Source: JAHEIJ01 sp040235565 (GTDB taxonomy: Bacteria; Pseudomonadota; Gammaproteobacteria; UBA6429; Thiohalophilaceae). From it: a stretch of DNA of 24,327 nt. Shown here in pieces: positions 15,426 through 22,632 of the stretch; the first letter of the stretch is position 1; each line of letters opens with the position of its first letter. The notes beneath the pieces are model-generated. The model worked only from the letters and a program-made list of their open reading frames with translations. It was not told the DNA's origin and did not search any database. The stretch spans positions 1 to 24,327 of the forward strand of contig JBECLA010000104.1 of assembly GCA_040235565.1 (NCBI GenBank). Direction: 5' to 3'. A program made the position numbers and the translations under genes.

Positions 15426-15599
15426 ATGAATAGCAAGTTTAACTATTCGGGTTTTATCGAAATGTTTCTTGAGTCCAACGAGGAATTCGAGTCCTACGGC
15501 GTCATTACCGAAAGCCTGCAGATGCTTGAGCCAGAATCCCAATCCCCCACGGCCGAAGACTACATTCTTAGCACGGCGATGCTGGCCAAACTGGATTAA
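15426..15599 (+). CDS. small acidic protein under sigma-54 control, 57 aa
   Basis: This small gene is supported by its signals rather than by homology. GGAGG lies 7 nt before the ATG, a full sigma-54 promoter lies 40 nt upstream, and the frame ends in TAA before the convergent pfk remnant. The product is strongly acidic (about eleven Glu and Asp among 57 residues, few basic), soluble, and without a signal peptide or membrane segment. It begins MNSKFNYSGFIEMFLE and has a central EPESQSPTAED spacer between two predicted helices (residues 9-34 and 42-56). I recognise no family. The composition and size resemble small anti-sigma, adaptor or regulator-binding proteins, but that is only a shape comparison. 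Confidence 0.7.
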   Translation: MNSKFNYSGFIEMFLESNEEFESYGVITESLQMLEPESQSPTAEDYILSTAMLAKLD

Positions 15600-15649
15600 C
15601 CTGTCAGCAGATCGTTGCGGCAATACAGCATTGCCACCCTGTAGCGTGA

Positions 15650-16748
15650 CTAGTCACCGAGGTTGGTCCCCACTCGACGCGCTGCCCTGATCCAGGGGTG
15701 TTCCAGTGGGACCATCTTGCGTCGGCCCGCCACTTGCTCGAGGGGCACGGCCTCGGTAACGCCACCACGACAGGCGACCATGACACCGTACTTGTCCTCG
15801 GCAATAAAATCCGCGCAGGCACTGCCCAGGCGGGTTGCCAGTACCCGGTCAGCCGCAGAGGGGGCGCCACCACGCTGCAAGTGACCCAGAATACTCACGC
15901 GCGCCTCGAGACCGGTGAGCTGTTCCAGCTCGTGTGCCAGGCGGAAGGTATGCTCACTTTCCTGATCTTTCAGCGCCGCCAGCTCTTGCTTGGCTTTATG
16001 CTTTTCCTGTTTGCTGCTGGCCTGTTCACGCCAGGCTTGCGCTTCTTCCAGCGCCCTGGCATGTGCCGCTGACATTGCGCCTTCGGCTACCGCCACGATG
16101 CTGAAGTTTCTGCCCTTGCGCACCCGGTTACGAATTGCATCCGCGATACTGGTTACCTCATACGGAATTTCGGGGATCAGGATGACATCCGCTCCACCCG
16201 CAATACCGGCGCCGAGGGTTAACCAGCCGGTACGGTGTCCCATGATCTCCACCACAATAATGCGATGATGGCTGTGCGCCGTGCTGTGTAAACGATCAAT
16301 TGCGTCGGTTGCAATATTCATCGCGGTATCAAAGCCGAAGGTGTAATCGGTCATGGCGACATCATTATCGATGGTTTTTGGCAGGGTAATGATATTGATA
16401 CCCTGCTGCGCCAATCGCAACACCCAGACAGACCAGGCAATCAAGATGATTGGAATGATAGTTTTCAATAATGGCATCTGTCATATCATGGACCTTGCCA
16501 CCGATCAGCATCTTGTGTGGTTTGTCCCGACTTGTGCCGAGAATTGTTCCTCCCAGGGTCAGAATACCGGACAGGGAGTTACCGCCCAGACGCACGGTGC
16601 GGTTTTCTGCCAGTCCCCGAAACCCGTCACGAAAGCCAATCACCTCCATGCCATAGTAGCCTTCGGCTGCCTTGCCAACACCACGAATAGCGGCATTCAG
16701 GCCGGGACTGTCCCCTCCCGCCGTCAGGATGCCAATCTGTTTTGTCAT
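15650..16748 (-). pseudogene. pfk: 6-phosphofructokinase gene broken by a deletion
   Basis: The two halves of one ATP- or PPi-dependent phosphofructokinase lie in different frames. The 5' part (16748 down to about 16421) encodes residues 1-109, with ILTAGGDSPGLNAAIR (7-22) and ending CLVCLG. The 3' part (from 16420 to the stop at 15650) resumes at LRLAQQGINIITLPKTIDNDV and contains the sugar-phosphate motifs TFGFDTA and EIMGHRTGW. In relatives CLVCLG is followed by a Gly-rich loop of the GGGGTQKNA type, which contacts the phosphate donor. Here CTGGGTG runs straight into TTGCGATTG, so about 23 nt are missing, causing both loss of the loop and a frameshift. In frame 1 the product stops after 127 residues. 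A ribosome site (GAGGAAG) and start are intact. Without the loop neither fragment can be active. A sequencing or assembly error is possible. Confidence 0.85.
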
Positions 16749-16838
16749 CTTCCTCTACCTGGTTAGTGCTGTAACGCCAAGAAACTGTTATGAAAAAAAC
16801 GCCCTGGTTGTACGACAATCCTGCCTTGCATACCTGAA

Positions 16839-16844
16839 TATAAT
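16839..16844 (+). promoter_or_regulatory. consensus -10 hexamer upstream of the 328-aa gene
   Basis: TATAAT at 16839-16844 lies 55 nt before ATG 16900 in the divergent space between the pfk remnant and this gene. No convincing -35 stands 16-18 nt upstream (TTGCAT at 16826 is too close, TTGTAC at 16808 too far), so an activator may be needed or the match may be chance. Confidence 0.3.
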
Positions 16845-16899
16845 GTTATCAGTATCAGGCTGAATTGCGCCCGATCAATTGTTTTCCTAAAGTTAACTT

Positions 16900-17886
16900 A
16901 TGGCTATCGAATACTACGCCCAGCGACTGCTGAATCCATTCCGCGGGATTATCAATACCGTCAAGTACCAGTCTGCGGAGGCCGTCTCAACTGACGGCAT
17001 TCATTGGGATATTTATGTCAGTAATGATCTGTTACTTGAAGATCTGGATACTGAGGGATCGGTGCAAATCAGCGACATCCGTTATGGTAAATGGTCCCTG
17101 GCCAGCGGTCTCAAACGCGGCCCGCTTTATCCTTCTGATGATTTCAAATATCTCGAGCAACAGGGTGCGGTCGTGCTTGAATACATTCAACAGCATCACG
17201 AAAAAGTACCTTTCCCCCTGGCCGATAATTTCGAGCTCTGGTTGCTGGATCGTAATGCGATGCCTCTGGTGTTGCTCGACAGTGTGACGCAGTTTCAGGA
17301 TATCGACACAGAGCGCAGTCTAACCTGGCGTGCCGGTAACCTTTGTCGCAAAACTTTCAAGAGCGATATCTGGAAGCAACTGTCAAATGACTCCGCGCCA
17401 CTGGATAACGCCGCCGATTACCTGACAAGCTTTATTAACAGCCAGGCCAGCGATCCGCCGGCCGCCCAGTGGTTTGAGCGTGATGCACAGGGCAACGCAA
17501 AGGGTTTGCTTGGCATCAATCTTGATGACATCCTGCAGACAAGACAGCTACCGGCAGAGGCCTTCCCTGTCACCCTGCTAAATCATCCTGCGACGGATGG
17601 ACACCATCATCAGTTAATCGATGAGTTTATTAACTGGCTGGCACCCTGGCTGTTGCTGTTGCCCACCCTGGATCAGCAGACACGCAGTCACTATGAAAAC
17701 ACAGCACGTCAGCAGGCGCTGGTCGTGGAACAACAATTCCGACTCTATCCAGAAATTATCGATAAGGCGGCAATCAACACCGCCCGGGTGGAAGCCATGT
17801 TCCGCAACAGCCAGATTGAACCGGAAGAGGAAGAAGATATACTTTCGACCTGGTATCTTGAACTCAATCCGAGTTCAATGGAATAA
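16900..17886 (+). CDS. hypothetical protein, 328 aa
   Basis: I do not recognise a characterised family. The protein is soluble with no signal peptide; one hydrophobic run at about 244-256 (INWLAPWLLLLPTLD) is too short and Pro-rich for a sure membrane segment. The N-terminal part (1-140) is beta-rich, with IEYYAQRLLNPFRGII at the start and GIHWDIYVSNDLLLEDLD (33-50). The C-terminal half is helical and ends in an acidic segment EPEEEEDILSTWYLEL (308-323). Trp, Asp and Glu are frequent. The frame is open throughout with good codon use, so it is a real gene, but its ribosome site is weak (AAAGTTAACTT before the ATG). It is divergent from the pfk remnant and its stop lies 9 nt from the convergent histidine-kinase stop. 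Confidence 0.8.
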   Translation: MAIEYYAQRLLNPFRGIINTVKYQSAEAVSTDGIHWDIYVSNDLLLEDLDTEGSVQISDIRYGKWSLASGLKRGPLYPSDDFKYLEQQGAVVLEYIQQHHEKVPFPLADNFELWLLDRNAMPLVLLDSVTQFQDIDTERSLTWRAGNLCRKTFKSDIWKQLSNDSAPLDNAADYLTSFINSQASDPPAAQWFERDAQGNAKGLLGINLDDILQTRQLPAEAFPVTLLNHPATDGHHHQLIDEFINWLAPWLLLLPTLDQQTRSHYENTARQQALVVEQQFRLYPEIIDKAAINTARVEAMFRNSQIEPEEEEDILSTWYLELNPSSME

Positions 17887-17895
17887 CCACTAGCT

Positions 17896-19575
17896 TCAGT
17901 CCCGGGGTAGTACGAAGTAAAAAGTTGTTCCGTTCGGGCTGGTTTCAAAATCGATCCACCCGCCATGTTTTTCAACCAGCGCCTTGGTAATCGCTAGGCC
18001 CAGCCCCGTCCCTCCGGTACGTCGGCTGTCTGAACTGTCGAACTGGGTAAAGCGATCGAAGACCACGTCCTGAAATTCTTTCGGAATCCCGGGACCATTA
18101 TCCCTGACAGAAACTTTTACCCCATCCGCAATACATTCCATGGAAGTTTCCACAATACCGCGGGGAGGTGAAAACTTTACGGCATTGGACAAGAGATTAC
18201 TCATGATTTGCATCAATCGATCCCGATCAGCATTAACATAGACTGAATAGCAATTACGTTTCAACACCAGTTTGACTTGATGCTGTCTGGCATAGTGCTC
18301 CATGGTCCTGATGACTTCCTGAAGAAAATCCCTGAGTTCCAGTGTTTTGAATTCAAATGACAGTTCCCCCATCTCGATTTTACTGATATCGAGTATATCG
18401 TCGATTAACATCAATAGCCGGTTGGTGTTTTCCTGGCTGATTTCAGTCAATTTATGTGCTTCACTTGTCAGCTCCCCTGCAACTCCTTCATTCAGCAGGC
18501 CTACCGCACCCCGAATCGCGGTCAAGGGTGTGCGAAGTTCATGGCTCACTGTGGAGACAAATTCACTTTTCAGTCTTTCGACTTTTTTGTCTTCGGTAAT
18601 GTCTTCTACAATAGCGATGCCACCGATAAATTCATTCGTATCAGATTTAATGCCACGACAATAGATCCGCACATCTTTATCCTGCTCGCCACCCAGCGCA
18701 TTGGACTTGCCTTCATATTGTGCGTACTCCCCTGCCAGTGTTTTCTGGATCACTTTTTTCAGGTCGGGATCGTTGACTTCATATAACAACGAAAGGTTAT
18801 CAAGTTTGTTTTTATTTACCCCCAGAATCTGGACGAAGCGTTCATTAAACTCGGTGATCACGCCATTCTTGTCATAATGCACAACACCCAGCGGGGCGGA
18901 ATCAAACATCAGGCGGTATTTTTTTTCATTCTCCTGTAATACCTGTTCTCGCGCAAAGGCCTCGATACGGAGCGCGATATTCTGTTCCGTATTTTTATAG
19001 ACCCGCATGCTGTTGATGAGTATCCCCATAAAAAACAGGACTGTCATCACGCCCATGGCTACCGACAACTTGTCCCCCAGTAACAAAAACTGTAATGCCA
19101 GCGGTATCAATACGGCGAGGAGAAATACAACGATCGGTAATCTTAAAAATGACAGGCTGGTACTCGCCCCCGCACAGGTTCCTGCCAGCACAAATGCCAG
19201 AAATACCTGGTGCCCCACGTCCTGCGCCGGAAACAACCATACCGCCGTACTACCCCAGGCGAAGCCGCTACTGACAGCCCCAACAATGAACCATGTTGTC
19301 CACTTTTCATTTTCAAGCTCTTTACTCGAACTTTTATTGTACAGATAGGTAAGCGTAAGCCTGGCGACGGTAATAAATATAAATGCCCCCAGCCAGGTGA
19401 TTAATACACTATGCGCTATGCTTTCCCATTGAATAAAAATCAGGATCAAGGCATTGATCACCGACGCCACAATCGCCGCCGGCAAGGCATGAAACAGTAA
19501 CTTGGTTTGTTCCGCCCTGATCAGGACTGCCTTATCGGTATCGGGATATGGTTGGGTTGAGTTGAATAGATCCAA
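17896..19575 (-). CDS. membrane PAS histidine kinase, 559 aa
   Basis: Six membrane segments (about 31-50, 54-78, 92-115, 122-142, 146-167 and 170-190) form an integral-membrane sensor of the MASE-like kind. They are followed by a PAS domain (about 216-328, starting YRLMFDSAPLGVVHYDKNGVI), a dimerisation domain with VSHELRTPL (H345) and an ATP-binding domain with the N box NLLSNAVKF (460-468), the G1 box DNGPGIP (492-498) and the G2 box GGTGLGLAI (521-529). All catalytic boxes are intact. The start is a TTG at 19575; the nearby ATG at 19586 is out of frame and no in-frame ATG occurs before the sensor domain. The ribosome site is weak (CGGA). No response regulator or receiver domain is adjacent, so its partner is elsewhere. 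Confidence 0.95.
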   Translation of the reverse strand: MDLFNSTQPYPDTDKAVLIRAEQTKLLFHALPAAIVASVINALILIFIQWESIAHSVLITWLGAFIFITVARLTLTYLYNKSSSKELENEKWTTWFIVGAVSSGFAWGSTAVWLFPAQDVGHQVFLAFVLAGTCAGASTSLSFLRLPIVVFLLAVLIPLALQFLLLGDKLSVAMGVMTVLFFMGILINSMRVYKNTEQNIALRIEAFAREQVLQENEKKYRLMFDSAPLGVVHYDKNGVITEFNERFVQILGVNKNKLDNLSLLYEVNDPDLKKVIQKTLAGEYAQYEGKSNALGGEQDKDVRIYCRGIKSDTNEFIGGIAIVEDITEDKKVERLKSEFVSTVSHELRTPLTAIRGAVGLLNEGVAGELTSEAHKLTEISQENTNRLLMLIDDILDISKIEMGELSFEFKTLELRDFLQEVIRTMEHYARQHQVKLVLKRNCYSVYVNADRDRLMQIMSNLLSNAVKFSPPRGIVETSMECIADGVKVSVRDNGPGIPKEFQDVVFDRFTQFDSSDSRRTGGTGLGLAITKALVEKHGGWIDFETSPNGTTFYFVLPRD

Positions 19576-19889
19576 TGCAATACATCCGTCTGCTTACATT
19601 GCAAAACTATCGCAACATGTTGGTGAAGAATCCAAGCAAAATGTTATAAAAAGGTGATCAAAAGTCATTCTGATTGTCTGTCCACTGATCCCTCCCTGCC
19701 GGAGCGGGCATTACACCATGCTTCCCCGACCACTCCAATAGCCTGCTCTAAATGTGTGCAGCCTATGCCCTGCTTGCGCCATGCCTGTCCATGACCTGAC
19801 CCCGTGCTATTTAAGCCATTGATCTGTCACGGCATTCCAGTTGGCATAGTTGCTGCAGATTGCATGTTAATCATGACAGGAGGTAGCCC
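19576..19889. other. intergenic region between divergent genes
   Basis: About 310 bases without a gene. The left part, which should hold the kinase promoter, is AT-rich (TTATAAAAAGGTGATCAAAA near 19644-19663). The middle (19680-19800) is C-rich on the plus strand and holds no recognisable RNA gene or ORF. The right end carries the candidate sigma-54 promoter of the 98-aa gene. Confidence 0.55.
19842..19857 (+). promoter_or_regulatory. sigma-54-like promoter, near consensus
   Basis: TGGCATAGTTGCTGCA keeps the essential GG and GC with exactly ten bases between them and differs from TGGCAC-N5-TTGCA at two positions. A start near 19868 would leave a leader of about 22 nt carrying the strong AGGAGGT ribosome site of the 98-aa gene. 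It is weaker than the promoter at 15370, so chance cannot be excluded. Confidence 0.45.
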
Positions 19890-20186
19890 ATGACGATCCT
19901 CAGAGATGCCGCCAATATCCTGGATACCAGTGAATACGAGGTATTCTTTCAGGCCTATACGCATTGGTACGGACACTCCGCGCCCACGGATCTGATCAAC
20001 CGTGCCTTTTCCGACTATCTCAAACACCAGCAAACACCTCACTGGGCGCGCCATTATGCCCTTGATGTGATTGCCCGGTTTGAGACGGAAATAGGAGGAA
20101 AAAGCCAATGCTTCGGTTTGTTGTGGCAACTTGCACGGGGTACCGGCGCAAAATCGCCGAACAACGTTGCCGTTTTGCTGGCTTGA
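19890..20186 (+). CDS. small hypothetical protein, 98 aa
   Basis: AGGAGGT lies 5 nt before the ATG, one of the best ribosome sites in the window. The N-terminal two thirds (1-67), with ILDTSEYEVFFQAYTHWYGH and PHWARHYALDVIARF, look like a compact helical domain. Similar short proteins with a conserved WxRHYA-like end are, as I recall, common hypothetical genes in sulfur-oxidising gammaproteobacteria, where they usually stop soon after that motif. Residues 68-98 here are Gly- and Ser-rich and less protein-like. The protein is soluble with no signal peptide. It is preceded by a sigma-54-like promoter and converges on the HicA-like gene 22 nt away. Within its 3' end another AGGAGG precedes ATG 20108, opening an overlapping 52-codon frame. 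The function is unknown. Confidence 0.75.
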   Translation: MTILRDAANILDTSEYEVFFQAYTHWYGHSAPTDLINRAFSDYLKHQQTPHWARHYALDVIARFETEIGGKSQCFGLLWQLARGTGAKSPNNVAVLLA

Positions 20187-20208
20187 ATGCGCCCTGTCAT
20201 GCAAGGCA

Positions 20209-20490
20209 TTACTGTTCGTCGGAACGCTCGATCGACTCCATGCTGATCCCGGCTGACAGGAGATAATTGCGCAAATGACGGATTTCCTGCTTGCTGCAAA
20301 CGCCACTGTGATGGGGGCGTGTCACCATTCCCTCGGTACCGTTAATCACCACCCGCATACGAGCGCCATGACCCGTTTCGATGCTCGCGCCCAGATGATG
20401 CAGTAACGACTCGACTTCACGCCAGTGGATGTTACCGCTGACCGGCTCTTGCAGAATGTTACCCAATACCCGTTTATGCTTCTGGCTCAT
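20209..20490 (-). CDS. HicA/YcfA-like protein, orphan, 93 aa
   Basis: The sequence fits the HicA (YcfA) mRNA-interferase fold: a first helix HWREVESLLHHLGA (22-35), beta strands with GARMRVVINGTEGMVT (42-57), the catalytic-type His in RPHHSG (58-63), and a closing helix KQEIRHLRNYLLSAGI (67-82). It belongs to the longer variant with an EPVSGNI lead-in, often found without an antitoxin. HicA toxins cleave mRNA and are held by HicB, normally encoded beside them. No HicB-like frame is visible: the next minus-strand gene upstream is an unrelated acidic 69-aa protein, and downstream is a convergent gene. It may therefore have a housekeeping RNA-binding role. No clear ribosome site precedes ATG 20490; a hairpin (20502-20525) sits just upstream. 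Confidence 0.75.
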   Translation of the reverse strand: MSQKHKRVLGNILQEPVSGNIHWREVESLLHHLGASIETGHGARMRVVINGTEGMVTRPHHSGVCSKQEIRHLRNYLLSAGISMESIERSDEQ

Positions 20491-20501
20491 GGCATGAGTG
20501 C

Positions 20502-20525
20502 GGGACCGGCGGGATCACCGGCCCC
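20502..20525 (-). terminator. GC-rich hairpin between two minus-strand small genes
   Basis: GGGACCGG (20502-20509) pairs with CCGGCCCC (20518-20525) with one mismatch around an 8-nt loop. There is no T-run, so it is more likely a processing or attenuation hairpin than a full terminator. It lies between the acidic 69-aa gene and the HicA-like gene. Confidence 0.4.
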
Positions 20526-20561
20526 CTGTTGGTTGAGGCTCAAAACGCTGACACATTCAGT

Positions 20562-20771
20562 TTAGCCTTCCGCAACGTAATCATCACGGTCGTTACCCTG
20601 CAGCACAATCTGGCTATCGACCCGGGTTTCCAGATAGGTGCGTCGGTTCTCATCATTTTCAAAATAGATTTCCAGGCCGTTATCACCGTCGCCGTCATAG
20701 ACGCAGGGATGGTTTTCCGGATCCGGCACGTCGCGTAACGAGATGGGATCAGTGGCCGTACGAATCAGCAT
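20562..20771 (-). CDS. small acidic hypothetical protein, 69 aa
   Basis: GGAGGT lies 6 nt before the ATG, so the gene is well supported. The product is acidic, rich in Asp, Asn and Glu. It begins MLIRTATDPISLRDVPDPEN and contains CVYDGDGDNGLEIYFENDENRRTYLE (23-48), whose Asp-rich turn looks like a metal- or nucleotide-binding loop but matches no named motif. There is no signal peptide or membrane segment. It resembles small conserved hypothetical proteins in related gammaproteobacteria, as far as I can recall. It stands between the zinc-ribbon gene and the HicA-like gene, all on the same strand, and has its own promoter just upstream. Confidence 0.8.
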   Translation of the reverse strand: MLIRTATDPISLRDVPDPENHPCVYDGDGDNGLEIYFENDENRRTYLETRVDSQIVLQGNDRDDYVAEG

Positions 20772-20804
20772 GGCGATACCTCCAGCATGATTGAAGCTGT
20801 ATTT

Positions 20805-20832
20805 AGTCTACAAAACCAAGTATTATAGTCAA
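20805..20832 (-). promoter_or_regulatory. sigma-70 promoter of the 69-aa gene
   Basis: On the minus strand TTGACT (20832-20827), a 16-nt spacer and TAGACT (20810-20805) form a plausible promoter about 34 nt before ATG 20771. A perfect TATAAT also occurs within the spacer but has no good -35. Confidence 0.5.
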
Positions 20833-20836
20833 GTAA

Positions 20837-21076
20837 TCAGTCCAGCGGCGCCCCGCACGCCGCACAGCATTCACGATAGGAGTGGCAGGCCCAGGCACTG
20901 AGGGCGATGGCGGGAAACAGGAAAAAGGGCCAGAAGCCAAACGAGAGAAATGCCACCGGGACCAGCCACATGAGGGCAGCCAGCCACACCAGGCCCAGAC
21001 CCTCGCGCCGCGGGGTACCGGTATGACCACAGTGACGACAACGCTTTGTTTTTAACACCCGAATCAGACTCAGCAT
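20837..21076 (-). CDS. zinc-ribbon membrane protein, about 79 aa
   Basis: The protein starts with a basic stretch, then CRHCG (residues 13-17) and, after two hydrophobic segments (about 27-45 and 46-63), CHSY-REC-CAACG near the C-terminus, so the paired CxxC motifs could form one zinc ribbon across a hairpin of membrane helices. The start is uncertain: ATG 21076 has no ribosome site, GTG 21058 is an alternative, and the frame is open upstream to GTG 21121, inside selO. ATG 21076 shares the tetranucleotide CATG with the divergent selO start. No function is assigned. Its stop lies 65 nt before the 69-aa gene on the same strand. Confidence 0.65.
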   Translation of the reverse strand: MLSLIRVLKTKRCRHCGHTGTPRREGLGLVWLAALMWLVPVAFLSFGFWPFFLFPAIALSAWACHSYRECCAACGAPLD

Positions 21077-22547
21077 GCGAAGTACTTTTAACAATCTAGC
21101 GTTCAGCAACAGCTTTAGCACCCTGGGAGAACAGTTTTATTCTCGCGTTACTCCGACGCCGTTTGAAACGCCTGCGCGACTGGTGCATTTCAATGCCCGC
21201 GCTGCAGCACTGCTCGATCTGGATCCGGCGTTACAGCATGATCCGGCAACGGCGGATATTTTCAGCGGCAAACAGCGACTGAGCGGGAGCGATCCGATCG
21301 CCATGATGTATGCCGGCCACCAGTTCGGTCACTACGTACCGGAACTGGGCGACGGTCGCGCCATCCTGCTGGGCGAGATCACCAACCAGCAAGGTGACAA
21401 ATGGGAGATCCAGCTTAAGGGGAGCGGCCTGACGCCCTATTCACGCGACGGTGATGGCCGGGCGGTGTTGCGTTCTTCGATCCGGGAATATCTCTGCAGC
21501 GAGGCCATGCATGGACTCGGGATTCCCACGACCCATGCCCTCTGCCTGGTGGGAAGTGACGATGAGGTCTATCGGGAACAGATCGAACCCGGCGCCATGC
21601 TCACCCGGCTGGCCCCCAGCCATGTGCGCTTTGGCTCCTTCGAAGTGTTTTACTATCGCCAGCAGCACGCCCCCCTGCAAGCGCTCGCCGACTTCGTGAT
21701 CACTCATCATTACCCGCAACTGCGGGAACAACCGCAACCCTATCTTGCCCTGCTGCAGGAGGTGATTGATCGAACCGCTGACTTGCTGGCCCAATGGCAG
21801 GCCGTGGGGTTTGCTCACGGCGTGATGAATACCGACAATATGTCGATCCTGGGGCTGACCCTCGATTACGGGCCCTATGGTTTTATGGAAGGCTACAATC
21901 CCGGCTATATCTGTAACCATTCTGATTACCGCGGGCGGTATGCCTTCGATCAACAACCCCAGATTGGATTATGGAACCTTACCTGCCTGGCACAGGCCCT
22001 GACGCCATTGATCGAAGTAGACGCCGCCAAGGCTGCCCTGGAAACGTACCAGACCCGCTTTACCGATACATATTATCAGTTACTGACACACAAACTGGGG
22101 TTCGAACACGTACAGGATGACGTCCTGCAGCTGCTCGGTGATCTGCTGGATCAAATGCACCGCAGCCAAACAGACTATACCCGCCTGTTTCGCACCCTGG
22201 GCGCGGTGGAAAGTGAAGCCACCCATCCTCAGTCGGAATTACGCGATATGTTCCTGCAGCGGGAACGCTTTGATCAGTGGTTGAACACGTATCGCGCCCT
22301 GTTGCAACGTCACGCCAGACCGGACGCGGAACGCCAGGCCATGATGAATTGCGTCAATCCCAAATACGTATTACGTAATTACATGGCACAGATTGCGATC
22401 GAAGCGGCGGAACAACAGGACTATTCAGAGATCGATCGCCTGATGCGTATGCTCCAGGCGCCTTTTGAAGAGCATCCCGACATGGCCCATTACGCCGAGC
22501 CCCCACCGGACTGGGCCGGCAGTATCCAGGTGAGTTGTTCCTCCTGA
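21075..22547 (+). CDS. selO: SelO-family protein AMPylase (YdiU), 490 aa
   Basis: Full-length and very similar to the SelO/YdiU family (E. coli 478 aa). SelO has a protein-kinase-like fold with flipped ATP and transfers AMP to Ser, Thr or Tyr of target proteins in oxidative stress. Visible landmarks are GHQFGHYVPELGDGRAILLGE (81-101), KGSGLTPYSRDGDGRAVLRS (115-134), HGVMNTDNMSILGLTLDYGP (248-267, with the metal-binding Asn and Asp of the active site) and the C-terminal VSCSS. Many relatives carry selenocysteine at that last Cys; here residue 488 is an ordinary Cys codon (TGT). The ATG overlaps the start of the divergent zinc-ribbon gene and has no clear ribosome site, but the following FNNLAFSNSF fits the usual family beginning. 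A GC hairpin follows the stop. Confidence 0.97.
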   Translation: MRSTFNNLAFSNSFSTLGEQFYSRVTPTPFETPARLVHFNARAAALLDLDPALQHDPATADIFSGKQRLSGSDPIAMMYAGHQFGHYVPELGDGRAILLGEITNQQGDKWEIQLKGSGLTPYSRDGDGRAVLRSSIREYLCSEAMHGLGIPTTHALCLVGSDDEVYREQIEPGAMLTRLAPSHVRFGSFEVFYYRQQHAPLQALADFVITHHYPQLREQPQPYLALLQEVIDRTADLLAQWQAVGFAHGVMNTDNMSILGLTLDYGPYGFMEGYNPGYICNHSDYRGRYAFDQQPQIGLWNLTCLAQALTPLIEVDAAKAALETYQTRFTDTYYQLLTHKLGFEHVQDDVLQLLGDLLDQMHRSQTDYTRLFRTLGAVESEATHPQSELRDMFLQRERFDQWLNTYRALLQRHARPDAERQAMMNCVNPKYVLRNYMAQIAIEAAEQQDYSEIDRLMRMLQAPFEEHPDMAHYAEPPPDWAGSIQVSCSS

Positions 22548-22549
22548 TA

Positions 22550-22567
22550 GCCGGGACTCTTCCCGGC
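22550..22567 (+). terminator. hairpin directly after selO
   Basis: GCCGGG (22550-22555) and CCCGGC (22562-22567) form a 6-bp perfect stem with a 6-nt loop starting 2 nt after the selO stop. No T-run follows, so it would be a weak or Rho-aided terminator. Confidence 0.35.
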
Positions 22568-22632
22568 GAACGCGCCAGTGTGGTGACGCTTGAGGCATAA
22601 TAGTGCCATGGCTCGATCCAGGATAAGCGCGC

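Noticed and set aside
15646..15657. Perfect palindrome GTGACTAGTCAC at the pfk stop codon
   Set aside because: It is short, includes the stop codon and is not followed by a T-run. Too little to call a terminator or operator.
20108..20266. 52-codon plus-strand frame with AGGAGG 9 nt upstream of ATG 20108
   Set aside because: The ribosome site is good, but the frame overlaps two better-supported genes and its Cys/Arg-rich sequence does not look like a protein. Kept only as a note.
22540..22570. Possible SECIS element and selenocysteine at the end of selO
   Set aside because: The relevant residue is an ordinary Cys codon, and the TGA is followed by TAG and a simple GC hairpin, consistent with a normal stop.
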